Shown piece by piece: positions 1-8,140 of a stretch of 23,531 bases of DNA. The position numbers and the translations under genes are program-made. Under the pieces are notes generated by a model. That model saw nothing but the letters and a program-made list of their open reading frames with translations, did not search any database and was not told the origin of the DNA. Origin of the DNA: an uncultured Muribaculaceae bacterium (GTDB lineage Bacteria > Bacteroidota > Bacteroidia > Bacteroidales > Muribaculaceae); assembly GCA_910584665.1 (NCBI GenBank), contig CAJUBL010000048.1, positions 1-23,531 of the forward strand, given 5' to 3'. Every line of letters begins with the position of its first letter. Positions within the stretch are counted from its first letter, which is position 1.

Positions 1-51
1 CGCGACCCCAACCTTGGCAAGGTTGTGCTCTACCAACTGAGCTATTTTCGC
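1..51 (-). tRNA. tRNA-Gly (anticodon GCC), 3' part cut by window edge
   Basis: Read on the minus strand, the gene begins at 51 with acceptor bases GCGAAAA, then TA, a D-arm GCTC-AGTTGGTA-GAGC, and an anticodon stem CAACC/GGTTG closing the loop TTGCCAA. The anticodon is therefore GCC (glycine). The variable loop and the first bases of the T-arm are present; the T-loop and the 3' acceptor strand lie outside the window. A Bacteroides-type promoter stands upstream. Confidence 0.93.
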
Positions 52-84
52 GTTTAATGTCCTCTCGTCGTTCGTTTGACAGTG

Positions 85-115
85 CAAAGGTACGAACTTT
101 TTTTGAATCTGCAAG
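85..115 (-). promoter_or_regulatory. Promoter of tRNA-Gly
   Basis: On the minus strand a TACCTTTG -7 box (85-92) is preceded, after a 19-base spacer, by CTTG (112-115). This fits the Bacteroidota consensus TTTG-N19-TAnnTTTG. Transcription would begin a few bases past the box, roughly 30 bases before the mature tRNA 5' end at 51. Confidence 0.7.
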
Positions 116-232
116 TGTTTTATGGTGATTTTTTTGAATAAAATTCCGCGTATTATTTAAATCGTTTGATGGTTTGATTGTTATGTCTTGATTTTATTTT
201 CATAATATATATATTTTTTTGGGGGGGCGGCA

Positions 233-2698
233 TTACATCGGATCCACGTCGTAGTATATCGTCACACCCTTCATGGCTTGATCCTGATACAGATCGTCGT
301 ATACTTCTTTAAGAATCTTTTTTACATGCTTCATTGATGCGTCGGTCTCGATTTTCAGCATCAGTTTACGTATGTAGAGGGCGTTGATACGTTCTACTGC
401 GGGTTTTTCAGGACCGTATACGCGGTTTCCGAAAATTGTTTTAAGTCTGTTGGCATATCCTGTGGCCACACGGTGTATTGTGGCTTTGTCGCGGTGTTTC
501 AGATATACATATATTATGCGTGAGAACGGCGGGTAGAAGTATTGGCGTCGTTCTTGTATCTCCTCATTATAGAATGACAGATAATCGTGGTTCAGGATAT
601 GACCGAAGAGGCTGTTGCCGGGATCGGAACATTGTATTAATACACGTCCGGGATTGTCCTGACGACGTCCGGCCCGTCCTGCTACCTGCTCAATGGTGTT
701 GAAGGCCCGCTCTGCTGCTCTGAAGTCAGGAAAATTTACAAGCATGTCTGCATTAAGTACGCCAACCATGGATACACCTTCGAAGTCAAGTCCTTTTGTC
801 ACCATCTGTGTGCCCACGAGGATATCCTTTCTGTGATCAGAGAAGTCGGCTATGATTGTTTCGTAACTTGACTTGTTGCGTGTCGTATCCAGATCAAGGC
901 GTGCTATCGTCCGGTCAGGAAAAAGGTTACAGATCTCATCCTCGACACGTTCGGTGCCATATCCGATAGTTTCGATTGCCGGTTCCTTGCACTGGGGGCA
1001 CACTCTGGGCAACTCATGGCTGGTTCCGCAGTAATGACATACGAGCTGATTGATATCCCGATGATATGTGAGGGCCACGTCACAGCGGTTGCATCTTGGT
1101 GTCCAGGCACACTGGCGGCAGCGGGCAAGCGGTGAGTATCCCCGTCGTGGCTGGAAGAATATCACCTGGTTGCCGGCTTCGAGTGTATGGCGGGCACGGC
1201 TTACGGTTTCCAGAGAGAATGTCCCCGACGTGTTCCTGGCTTTGCGTTCACGTGTCATGTCGATAAGTTCGATTTCAGGCAATGGCGCGTTGTTGTAACG
1301 TTTTGTCAGTTTTACCAGTCCGAATTTTCCTTCGCTCGCCTTGTAATATGTCTCGATCGCCGGGGTTGCCGATCCGAGCAGTGTCTTGGCTCCATGCATC
1401 GAGGCAAGTACAATAGCGCTGTCACGCGCATTGTAGCGTGGAGCGGGGTCAAACTGTTTGTAGCTCTGCTCGTGCTCTTCGTCAACGATTACCATTCCTA
1501 ATGAAGCGAACGGCAGGAACAGCGCTGATCTGGCTCCGATCACGACACACGGTTCCGGATCTGCGAGAAGTCTGCGCCATATGTCTACGCGTTCGTTGTC
1601 GGTGAATTTAGAGTGATAGATGAGCACGCGGGGGCCGAAGACAGCCTGGAGTCTTTTCGTCAGCTGTGTAGTGAGTGCGATTTCGGGCACAAGGTACAGG
1701 GCCTGTCTGCCACGGCGCATCACATCGGCTATCAGATGCTGGTATATCTCTGTCTTGCCCGACGATGTCACGCCATGAAGCAGTGTGATGTCGTGATCTG
1801 TCCAGCTGCGGTGTATCCCGTCAAGAGCCTGTGCCTGCGCCTCGCTCAGACGAGGCAGCTCTACCGGTCTGGATCCGTCGTATGCGAACCGGTTTATCTC
1901 CTTTTTGTATTGTCGGACGAGTCCCTTCTTCTCCAGCTCCTTAAGTATCGATGTCGTGCATCCGGCGCGTTCCAGTAATGCCGCACGCGATATTTCGGGC
2001 CTGATTCCGGTCATGGCGTGTTGCAGTTTTGTCATTTCAATGAGAGCCAGCAGTAGTGTCTCCTGTTTTTTTGCTCCTTTTACCAGTGCGAAAGCCTGGG
2101 ATATGCCGGTCCTGTCGAATTCCGGCGCCACATATGGCTCGCGTTTTGCCCGGTATCGTTCGACAAGTTTCTCTGATATGATTATTATACCGCGTTCTAT
2201 CATACGGTTTACTGTTCCCTGTATACCTTTAAGACCGGTTTTCGCTGCAATGGCATCTACAGTCATGGCTCCCTCATGGTCAAGCATATGTTGTATGATA
2301 GCTTCACGTTCGCTTATTGTCTCCCCGTTTTCCGTTTCGTAGTCGGGATTGACTTCCACAAATGTCTTACTTTCAATCTTGAGCCCTGCCGGAACCGCGG
2401 CTTTGTAAACGTCCCCCGGCGCGCACAGATAGTAATCGGCGAGCCATTCCCATAGTTTGAGCTGTGGGTGACGGAGTATAGGGGTTTCGTCAAGAGTCAT
2501 GGCGATGTCGCGTATCTCGAATCCGTCAGGAGCCTTGGGCGACAATGATTCCACTATACCGGTGTAAAAGCGTTTGCGACCGAAAGGCACGATAACACGA
2601 TATCCCACACGGGCCCGGTCGAGCATCTCGGTCGGAACTCGATATGTAAATGTCGCGTTAAGCGGCAACGGTAACAGAACCTGAGCGTATGTCTCCAT
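233..2698 (-). CDS. priA: Primosomal protein N' (replication restart helicase PriA)
   Basis: Superfamily 2 helicase that reloads the replisome at stalled or collapsed forks. With the start at 2698 (M-E-T-Y-A-Q) it is 821 aa. Seen in order: N-terminal DNA-binding region (VLLPLPLNATFTYRVP...), Walker A GVTSSGKT at about 309-316, Walker B-type DEEH, SATPAIET, eight cysteines in C-x2-C pairs binding two zinc ions (about 525-580), and the helicase motif QVAGRAGR. An in-frame ATG 33 bases upstream (2731) is rejected because the -7 promoter box lies between it and 2698. The gene is monocistronic in view, divergent from galK; no terminator hairpin is seen between its stop and the tRNA, only a T7G7 run at 214-227. 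Confidence 0.97.
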   Translation of the reverse strand: METYAQVLLPLPLNATFTYRVPTEMLDRARVGYRVIVPFGRKRFYTGIVESLSPKAPDGFEIRDIAMTLDETPILRHPQLKLWEWLADYYLCAPGDVYKAAVPAGLKIESKTFVEVNPDYETENGETISEREAIIQHMLDHEGAMTVDAIAAKTGLKGIQGTVNRMIERGIIIISEKLVERYRAKREPYVAPEFDRTGISQAFALVKGAKKQETLLLALIEMTKLQHAMTGIRPEISRAALLERAGCTTSILKELEKKGLVRQYKKEINRFAYDGSRPVELPRLSEAQAQALDGIHRSWTDHDITLLHGVTSSGKTEIYQHLIADVMRRGRQALYLVPEIALTTQLTKRLQAVFGPRVLIYHSKFTDNERVDIWRRLLADPEPCVVIGARSALFLPFASLGMVIVDEEHEQSYKQFDPAPRYNARDSAIVLASMHGAKTLLGSATPAIETYYKASEGKFGLVKLTKRYNNAPLPEIELIDMTRERKARNTSGTFSLETVSRARHTLEAGNQVIFFQPRRGYSPLARCRQCAWTPRCNRCDVALTYHRDINQLVCHYCGTSHELPRVCPQCKEPAIETIGYGTERVEDEICNLFPDRTIARLDLDTTRNKSSYETIIADFSDHRKDILVGTQMVTKGLDFEGVSMVGVLNADMLVNFPDFRAAERAFNTIEQVAGRAGRRQDNPGRVLIQCSDPGNSLFGHILNHDYLSFYNEEIQERRQYFYPPFSRIIYVYLKHRDKATIHRVATGYANRLKTIFGNRVYGPEKPAVERINALYIRKLMLKIETDASMKHVKKILKEVYDDLYQDQAMKGVTIYYDVDPM

Positions 2699-2706
2699 AT
2701 CATCTG

Positions 2707-2714
2707 CAAAAGTA
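2707..2714 (-). promoter_or_regulatory. -7 promoter box of priA, very close to the start codon
   Basis: Minus-strand TACTTTTG matches TAnnTTTG exactly and ends 8 bases before the ATG at 2698. The -33 position reads TGGA, a poor match. A 6-bp inverted repeat (ATCCAG/CTGGAT, 2733-2747, 3-base loop) lies over the -33 area. If the box is used, the priA mRNA has a leader of only a few bases. Confidence 0.5.
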
Positions 2715-2864
2715 CGAAATTCAAATATCATAATCCAGCTCCTGGATGATGTTTAATCGAAATTTTATGATAACAGGTGGATATTCAGATGTGTTAGAAT
2801 AGTGTCTTGACCGCAGTTTTCTGTGTAAGTTGACTTAATTGTTGCAAAAACTGGTTATGAAACT

Positions 2865-2896
2865 GTTGTCGGTATTGTGTTAATTTTCTATATTTG
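2865..2896 (+). promoter_or_regulatory. Promoter of the galK-galM-nucleotidyltransferase operon
   Basis: A TATATTTG -7 box (2889-2896) is preceded by GTTG (2865-2868) with a 20-base spacer, a good fit to the Bacteroidota promoter. The expected start near 2900 gives a leader of about 50 bases to the galK ATG at 2956. No strong Shine-Dalgarno is seen. The rest of the 2699-2955 gap shows no gene. Confidence 0.65.
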
Positions 2897-2955
2897 CGGT
2901 ATTATTAAGCTATCAACATAAAAACTATAATTAAATACTCACTTAAATCGAAGTT

Positions 2956-4089
2956 ATGAAAACTAAGATCAATGAAGAATTCAGACAGCGCTTCGGAGCT
3001 GAAGGCGTGATGTATGCATCGGCCGGTCGTATTAATCTCATCGGCGAGCATACCGATTATAATGGCGGTTTTGTGTTCCCGGGAGCTATTGACAAGGTCA
3101 TCATGGCAGAGCTCCGACCCAACGGTACCGACAAGGTTCGCGTTTTCTCGATAGATATTAATGAATATGCCGAGTTCGGACTTAACGAAGAAGACGCTCC
3201 GTCCCAGTCTTGGGCCCGCTATATCTTCGGTGTATGCCGTGAGATTCTTAAACGCGGTGGGAAAGTGCAGGGCTTTGATGCCGTATTTGCCGGTAATGTA
3301 CCCTTAGGCGCCGGCCTGTCTTCGTCAGCCGCCCTTGAGAGCTGCTTCGCATATGCTCTCAATGACATGTTCAACGACAACAGCATAGACAAGTTTGAAC
3401 TCGCTAAAATCGGGCAATCGACCGAGCACAACTACTGTGGTGTCAACTGTGGTATCATGGACCAGTTCGCATCGGTATTCGGCAAGAAAGACCATCTCAT
3501 ACGTCTCGACTGCCGCTCGCTCGAGTATGAGTATTTTCCATTCAATCCCGATGGTTACAAACTCGTTCTGCTCGACTCGAAAGTCAAACATGAACTTAAA
3601 GACTCACCTTACAACAAACGCCGCCAGTCATGTGAGCGTGTCGCTGCCCGTCTCGGTATCGAGACACTTCGCGATGCCACCATGGAGGATCTTGACAAGA
3701 TAAAGAGCGACATCACTGCCGAGGATTACATGCGCGCACGATTCGTGATCGGCGAGAAGGACCGTGTCCTTGCCGTATGTGACGCTCTTATAAAAGGTGA
3801 CTATGACACTGTGGGCCGAAAGATGTATGAAACCCACGAAGGTCTGTCAAAAGATTACGAGGTATCGTGTGTCGAACTTGACTACCTCAACGATATCGCA
3901 AAGGAATGTGGTGTTACCGGTTCGCGCATAATGGGAGGAGGCTTCGGCGGATGTACCATAAATCTGGTCAGGAACGAACTGTATGACAAGTTCATTGCCA
4001 CTGCCAAGGCCAAGTTCAACGAGAAATACGGACACGAGCCTGTCGTTATAGATGTTGTTATTTCTGACGGTGCACGTAAATGTGAGTAA
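2956..4089 (+). CDS. galK: Galactokinase
   Basis: Phosphorylates alpha-D-galactose with ATP to galactose 1-phosphate, the first committed Leloir step, in the cytoplasm. It has 377 aa, a usual length. GHMP-kinase marks in order: the galactokinase signature GRINLIGEHTDYNGG at 24-38, the phosphate-binding loop PLGAGLSSSA at about 116-125, the predicted catalytic base Asp169 in CGIMDQ, and the C-terminal motif MGGGFGGC at 326-333. It is first gene of a plus-strand operon; galM starts 38 bases after its stop and a nucleotidyltransferase follows. No sugar permease is in the cluster. Confidence 0.97.
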   Translation: MKTKINEEFRQRFGAEGVMYASAGRINLIGEHTDYNGGFVFPGAIDKVIMAELRPNGTDKVRVFSIDINEYAEFGLNEEDAPSQSWARYIFGVCREILKRGGKVQGFDAVFAGNVPLGAGLSSSAALESCFAYALNDMFNDNSIDKFELAKIGQSTEHNYCGVNCGIMDQFASVFGKKDHLIRLDCRSLEYEYFPFNPDGYKLVLLDSKVKHELKDSPYNKRRQSCERVAARLGIETLRDATMEDLDKIKSDITAEDYMRARFVIGEKDRVLAVCDALIKGDYDTVGRKMYETHEGLSKDYEVSCVELDYLNDIAKECGVTGSRIMGGGFGGCTINLVRNELYDKFIATAKAKFNEKYGHEPVVIDVVISDGARKCE

Positions 4090-4127
4090 TTTTTCCTCAT
4101 CTACAACATCATTGCATTTTGGACTCA

Positions 4128-5168
4128 ATGGATATAAAGAAAAGAAGTGTTATGTCGCCTAAAGGTGACATAACGCTCTACACACTCACCAATGCTTCCG
4201 GTGCCAGCGTCACGCTGTCGACACTCGGAGCCGGTATAGTGGCGATATCAGTTCCTGACCGTGCCGGCAGGATGGCCGATGTCGTGCTTGGCTACGAGAA
4301 TGCCGCCGACTATCTTTTTGACGGACCATGTGCCGGCAAGATTCCCGGCCGCTATGCCAACCGCATAGGCAACGGAACGTTTATTCTTGACGGACAGGAG
4401 TATCACCTGTCTCTCAATACCGGAGCACATGCTCTTCACGGTGGCCGCGAAGGATTTCAGAATCAGATATGGGACACCGCATCGGCCGAAGCCGGAAAGG
4501 TTGTTTTCACACTATTCAGCCCCGACGGTTATGAGGGATATCCAGGTAATCTTGCCGTCAGGGCCACATACACATGGAATGATGCCTGTGAACTGGAACT
4601 GCAGCTTGAGGCCGAGACAGATGCACCTACTGTGGTAAATCTGACCAACCACGTCTACTTCAATCTGTCAGGCCATGGCTCCGGCTCAATGACCGGACAC
4701 AAGCTGTGGATCAAGGCATCAAACTATCTGCCTACTACAGATTCCCAGATTCCTACCGGAGAACTTGCTCCGGTAGCCGGAACTCCGATGGATTTCACCG
4801 AACCCAAAGCCATTGGCCGTCATATGTATGCCCCCTTTGAGGCTCTCAGGATCGGCAAGGGATATGATCACTGCTGGGTTGTCGATGATTACGAACCAGG
4901 TAAGATGCAGCATATCGCCACACTGAGCGAAGCATCCTCGGGACGTAGCGTGGAGATTGCCACGACACAGCCCGGCATACAGATCTATGGCGGTAACTGG
5001 CTGGAAGGATGTCCCTCAGGTAAGGACGGTGCCGTCTATCACGATTACTCGGCAGTAGCCCTTGAGTGTCAGGGATTTCCAGATGCCCCTAACAAGTCTG
5101 CCTTCCCCTCGCCCGTGCTTCGTCCGGGTGAGCAATACAAGCAAACCATCAAATTCACTTTTAAGTAA
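4128..5168 (+). CDS. galM: Aldose 1-epimerase (galactose mutarotase)
   Basis: Interconverts beta- and alpha-galactose (and other aldoses), supplying the alpha anomer to GalK. 346 aa from the ATG at 4128; a TTG nine bases upstream in frame is less likely. Family residues visible: His104 in ALHGGREGF, the proton-donor His175 in NLTNHVYFNL, Asp247 in GYDH, PGIQIYGGN, and the catalytic base Glu313 in ALECQGF. No signal peptide is apparent, so it is probably cytoplasmic. It sits between galK and the nucleotidyltransferase, whose start is 5 bases past the galM stop, so co-transcription is very likely. Confidence 0.96.
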   Translation: MDIKKRSVMSPKGDITLYTLTNASGASVTLSTLGAGIVAISVPDRAGRMADVVLGYENAADYLFDGPCAGKIPGRYANRIGNGTFILDGQEYHLSLNTGAHALHGGREGFQNQIWDTASAEAGKVVFTLFSPDGYEGYPGNLAVRATYTWNDACELELQLEAETDAPTVVNLTNHVYFNLSGHGSGSMTGHKLWIKASNYLPTTDSQIPTGELAPVAGTPMDFTEPKAIGRHMYAPFEALRIGKGYDHCWVVDDYEPGKMQHIATLSEASSGRSVEIATTQPGIQIYGGNWLEGCPSGKDGAVYHDYSAVALECQGFPDAPNKSAFPSPVLRPGEQYKQTIKFTFK

Positions 5169-5173
5169 ATATA

Positions 5174-6076
5174 ATGAAACCAACATTATTTGTACTGGCT
5201 GCCGGTATGGGTAGCCGTTATGGCGGTCTCAAGCAGCTTGACCCTCTGGGTCCCAATGGTGAGACTATTATGGACTATTCGATTTATGACGCTGTCAAGA
5301 GCGGTTTCGGTAAAGTTGTTTTTGTAATCCGTAAGGACTTCGAGCAGGATTTCCGCGAGAAGATTCTGTCAAAATATGAAGGTCATGTTCCTGTTGAGGT
5401 CGTGTTTCAGTCGATTGACAAACTCCCCGGGGGATACAAGTGCCCTGACGACCGCACCAAGCCCTGGGGTACCAACCACGCTGTGCTCATGGGTAAAGAA
5501 GTGATCAGGGAACCGTTTGCCGTTATTAACGCTGACGATTTTTATGGACGTGATGCCTTTGAGGTCATAGCCAGAGAACTCCAGCGCCCCCGTGACCGTA
5601 AGGGTGACTACTGTATGGTAGGATTCCGCGTGGGTAACACCATGACCGAAAACGGCTCGGTTGCCCGTGGTGTCTGCGAGACCAGGGACGGTCTGCTCAC
5701 TTCAGTTGTTGAGCGTACTGCAATAAGCTATGACGCAGACCATAATATCGTGTTCACCGACGAAAATGGAGTTGAACGGCATCTGGAACCTAACACTCCG
5801 GTTTCAATGAACCTGTGGGGATTCACTCCTGACTATTTCGAGTATAGTGACCGCGAGTTCCGTCGTTTCCTTGACAAGGATATCAATACCCCCAAGGCCG
5901 AGTTCTTCATTCCATTGTGTATTGATGCGCTTATAAATAATGGTGAAGCTACCGTGAAGGTACTTGATACCACAAGCAAATGGTTTGGTGTTACTTATGC
6001 CGCAGACCGCGACGGTGTGGTAGCCAAGTTTGCCGAACTTCACGAGAACGGCACATACCCTGCCAAGCTGTTCTGA
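5174..6076 (+). CDS. NDP-sugar pyrophosphorylase-type nucleotidyltransferase, possible UDP-galactose-forming enzyme
   Basis: A 300-aa protein of the sugar-1-phosphate nucleotidyltransferase fold. The N-terminus carries the nucleotide-binding loop LAAGMGSRYGG and the following K-Q-L-D-P-L-G, with the paired metal-binding aspartates in NADDFYG (119-125) and a PWGTNHAVL segment like the substrate loop of the family. It lacks a left-handed beta-helix acyltransferase tail. It starts 5 bases after galM, so it is translated from the galactose operon. No GalT (HxHxQ histidine-triad transferase) is in the window, so this gene may make UDP-galactose from galactose 1-phosphate and UTP. That role is inference from position; glucose 1-phosphate or another sugar phosphate could equally be the substrate. 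Confidence 0.8.
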   Translation: MKPTLFVLAAGMGSRYGGLKQLDPLGPNGETIMDYSIYDAVKSGFGKVVFVIRKDFEQDFREKILSKYEGHVPVEVVFQSIDKLPGGYKCPDDRTKPWGTNHAVLMGKEVIREPFAVINADDFYGRDAFEVIARELQRPRDRKGDYCMVGFRVGNTMTENGSVARGVCETRDGLLTSVVERTAISYDADHNIVFTDENGVERHLEPNTPVSMNLWGFTPDYFEYSDREFRRFLDKDINTPKAEFFIPLCIDALINNGEATVKVLDTTSKWFGVTYAADRDGVVAKFAELHENGTYPAKLF

Positions 6077-6115
6077 TGGATTGTCTGACAGTGTATTGAA
6101 ATTTATTTAATTTAT

Positions 6116-6162
6116 AAATATGGTGTTATGATGATTCTGTAGGACTTCGTGACACCATATTT
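6116..6162 (+). terminator. Hairpin after the galactose operon (terminator or leader structure)
   Basis: An 11-bp perfect stem (AAATATGGTGT, 6116-6126, with 6152-6162) that can extend inward with G-U pairs and A-T pairs to about 16 bp around a central loop. The 3' arm ends in T-rich sequence (TTTCTGTTTG). It lies between the nucleotidyltransferase stop (6076) and the WG-lipoprotein ATG (6194), so it can end the galactose transcript or be part of the next gene's leader. Confidence 0.5.
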
Positions 6163-6193
6163 CTGTTTGTATGAAATCATTATATATTTTGTT

Positions 6194-8023
6194 ATGAAAA
6201 ACAGGTATGTTATTGCCTCCGTGATGATCGTATCTCTGGTGGCCGGATCTTCATGCTCGGGGCCCGGACCGGGTAGTAGCGAAGGCTATATGTCAGATGT
6301 TGATTTTATTCCTGTCCAGATGGAAGGTTCGGCCAAAGTAAGTCTGTGGTCTCCCAAAACAGGTGTGGTTGCCGAAAATGAGCTGGACGACTGGTGTACC
6401 GTCGTTACGGATGGTGTTTCCAGTGCGACATCCTGGAACACGGGTAGTACAAAGCTTTTCACCTTTGATGGAAAGAATATTGAAATTGTGCCGGGCTGTG
6501 ATAACCTGGCCGTTGCGGGCCGTTATTCGGACGGACTTATTCCGGTTGTAAAAAAGAATGGCCGCATCAGTGTTGTTGACAAAAAAGGTGACGTCAGATT
6601 TGAAGCAGGTCCGGTTGACTATAGTGAAATTATCATATCCAGTCCGGGATATTGCGACGGTCTGCTACGTGTTAAAAACGATAAGGACAAAGTGGGTTAT
6701 CTTGACAGGAACGGTAATGTCGCAATTGAACTCCGGTATACCGACGGAAGTGACTTTAACGAGGGGTATGCTGCCGTATTGGAATCTGACGGTGACCGTT
6801 ATAGCGGCTGGAATATAATTGATGCGCAGGGAAATGTCGTAACCCGTGTTCCTGACGGCATGTGGGTTAACAGTAAGTGCATAGGAGGCCGGTTCCTCTG
6901 TCTTACTGAGAATTTACCTGTATTCATTGACAAAAGCGGGAATAAGACTGCAGTGGCACCGAATATGTTTAATGTGATAAATTTCAATAAGTCGGTGTAT
7001 GTGGCCACAAATATCGAGAGTCTGTCAATGGGCGCATATGATTTTGAAGGCAGACAGGTAGTTCCGTGTGAGTATAGTCAGCTTGAAATTATGAAAGACG
7101 GCGGGTTTGTCGGTGTCAGGGATAACAGAATGTATATTATCGATGCCGATGGTAAGGTATGTAAAACGGTTGACGGACCTGTATTCATTCAGTATCTGGG
7201 GCATCTCGGAATAAGCGCGTCAAACTCCGACGGTTCTAATCATTTTTATGATAATAAGGGAGATATGATTGAAAATGCTAATTTTGCATTTACCTCGGTC
7301 GTACCAGATAACGGTAACTTACATAGTCACTATTTTAATCAGGATGGACTTGAAGATTTTCTTGTCGGACTGATACACAAGGATGCCGTCGGAAAGTATA
7401 AGTTCGGTTCAGGAAATGATATTTTCCAGCGTGAACCTACTGAGGCCGACACCCGTACTCAGCTCTATACTGTAAAAAATGCTTTCCCTGAAAGTGGCTT
7501 TGATGTTACCGTGACATATGCTTTCCTTAGTCCTGTTGCCTGTGCCGATGGCAATGGCGGATATGAATGGAACAAAACAGCCTTTCTTGATTGTGCTGAA
7601 GTTCATATGCCGCTGTCATGTGACATTACCCCCGATTGGCTGCGTGAACTGTCTCATGCCATATCGGAGAAAAGTAATAAGAGAATTCATGATTTTAAAT
7701 ACAATGACATGCTGAAACGCAGTACGCCATGGGGTGGTTATGAATATCTTTCGCTTGGGTCATTTGGTAAGACGGTATCATATCATGCTTTCCCCCAGTA
7801 TGGTATTCTTCAGCTGTTTATAGGTAATAATAGTTATGTAAGTGAATTTTCCGATAAATTTATTTTTGCATCTAATCGTTCTGTTAAAGTTCCTGAAGTG
7901 GATGTCCGGTTTCATGATGAGATGGGGTCTTTCCCGATATCTGTACCCGAGGAAGGTGATTGCGAGGGGGAGTATGACGAGTTCATACCCGATGACTATG
8001 ATTTCGGGCAGTCAGAAATGTAA
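6194..8023 (+). CDS. WG-repeat lipoprotein of unknown function
   Basis: A 609-aa predicted lipoprotein. The start is the ATG at 6194, which gives a clean signal peptide (MKNRY then a hydrophobic stretch) ending at Cys21 in AGSSC; a GTG start upstream lies inside the hairpin and is rejected. Roughly residues 110-350 hold WG-type repeats: short units with patterns such as VGYLDRNGNVAIELRY followed by FNEGYAAV, and YDFEGRQVVPCEY. About residues 350-590 form a second region I do not recognise, and the last 25 residues are strongly acidic (EEGDCEGEYDEF...). WG repeats form an extended exported domain whose ligands are mostly unknown. It follows the galactose operon but is separated by a hairpin, so a link to sugar use is not supported. 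A clear terminator follows. Confidence 0.75.
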   Translation: MKNRYVIASVMIVSLVAGSSCSGPGPGSSEGYMSDVDFIPVQMEGSAKVSLWSPKTGVVAENELDDWCTVVTDGVSSATSWNTGSTKLFTFDGKNIEIVPGCDNLAVAGRYSDGLIPVVKKNGRISVVDKKGDVRFEAGPVDYSEIIISSPGYCDGLLRVKNDKDKVGYLDRNGNVAIELRYTDGSDFNEGYAAVLESDGDRYSGWNIIDAQGNVVTRVPDGMWVNSKCIGGRFLCLTENLPVFIDKSGNKTAVAPNMFNVINFNKSVYVATNIESLSMGAYDFEGRQVVPCEYSQLEIMKDGGFVGVRDNRMYIIDADGKVCKTVDGPVFIQYLGHLGISASNSDGSNHFYDNKGDMIENANFAFTSVVPDNGNLHSHYFNQDGLEDFLVGLIHKDAVGKYKFGSGNDIFQREPTEADTRTQLYTVKNAFPESGFDVTVTYAFLSPVACADGNGGYEWNKTAFLDCAEVHMPLSCDITPDWLRELSHAISEKSNKRIHDFKYNDMLKRSTPWGGYEYLSLGSFGKTVSYHAFPQYGILQLFIGNNSYVSEFSDKFIFASNRSVKVPEVDVRFHDEMGSFPISVPEEGDCEGEYDEFIPDDYDFGQSEM

Positions 8024-8073
8024 ATGACTCTATGCGTCAATATCCCTGATATCGGGGTAGCATGGCACATATA

Positions 8074-8120
8074 ATATATCCCCGCATGGATTCTGTTCTG
8101 ATATTCATGCGGGGATATGT
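8074..8120. terminator. Strong bidirectional terminator between convergent genes
   Basis: Stem arms 8074-8088 and 8106-8120, with the core ATATCCCCGCATG pairing with CATGCGGGGATAT, extend by further pairs to about 18 bp around an 11-base loop. The stem is GC-rich in the centre and flanked by AT on both sides, as expected for a terminator serving both the plus-strand WG lipoprotein (stop 8023) and the minus-strand nfo (stop 8141). Confidence 0.85.
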
Positions 8121-8140
8121 ATTTGTTAATCAGTCTTATG

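Noticed and set aside
214..227. T7G7 homopolymer pair just past the priA stop
   Set aside because: Could suggest a slippage tract, but it is outside any gene or promoter box, so no function can be argued.
1..233. Possible integration site at the tRNA-Gly
   Set aside because: No integrase, repeated tRNA 3' end or mobile gene is visible, and the tRNA 3' end is outside the window.
8046..8057. Small inverted repeat around GATATC before the main terminator
   Set aside because: Only a few GC pairs and much weaker than the adjacent hairpin at 8074-8120; no separate role needed.
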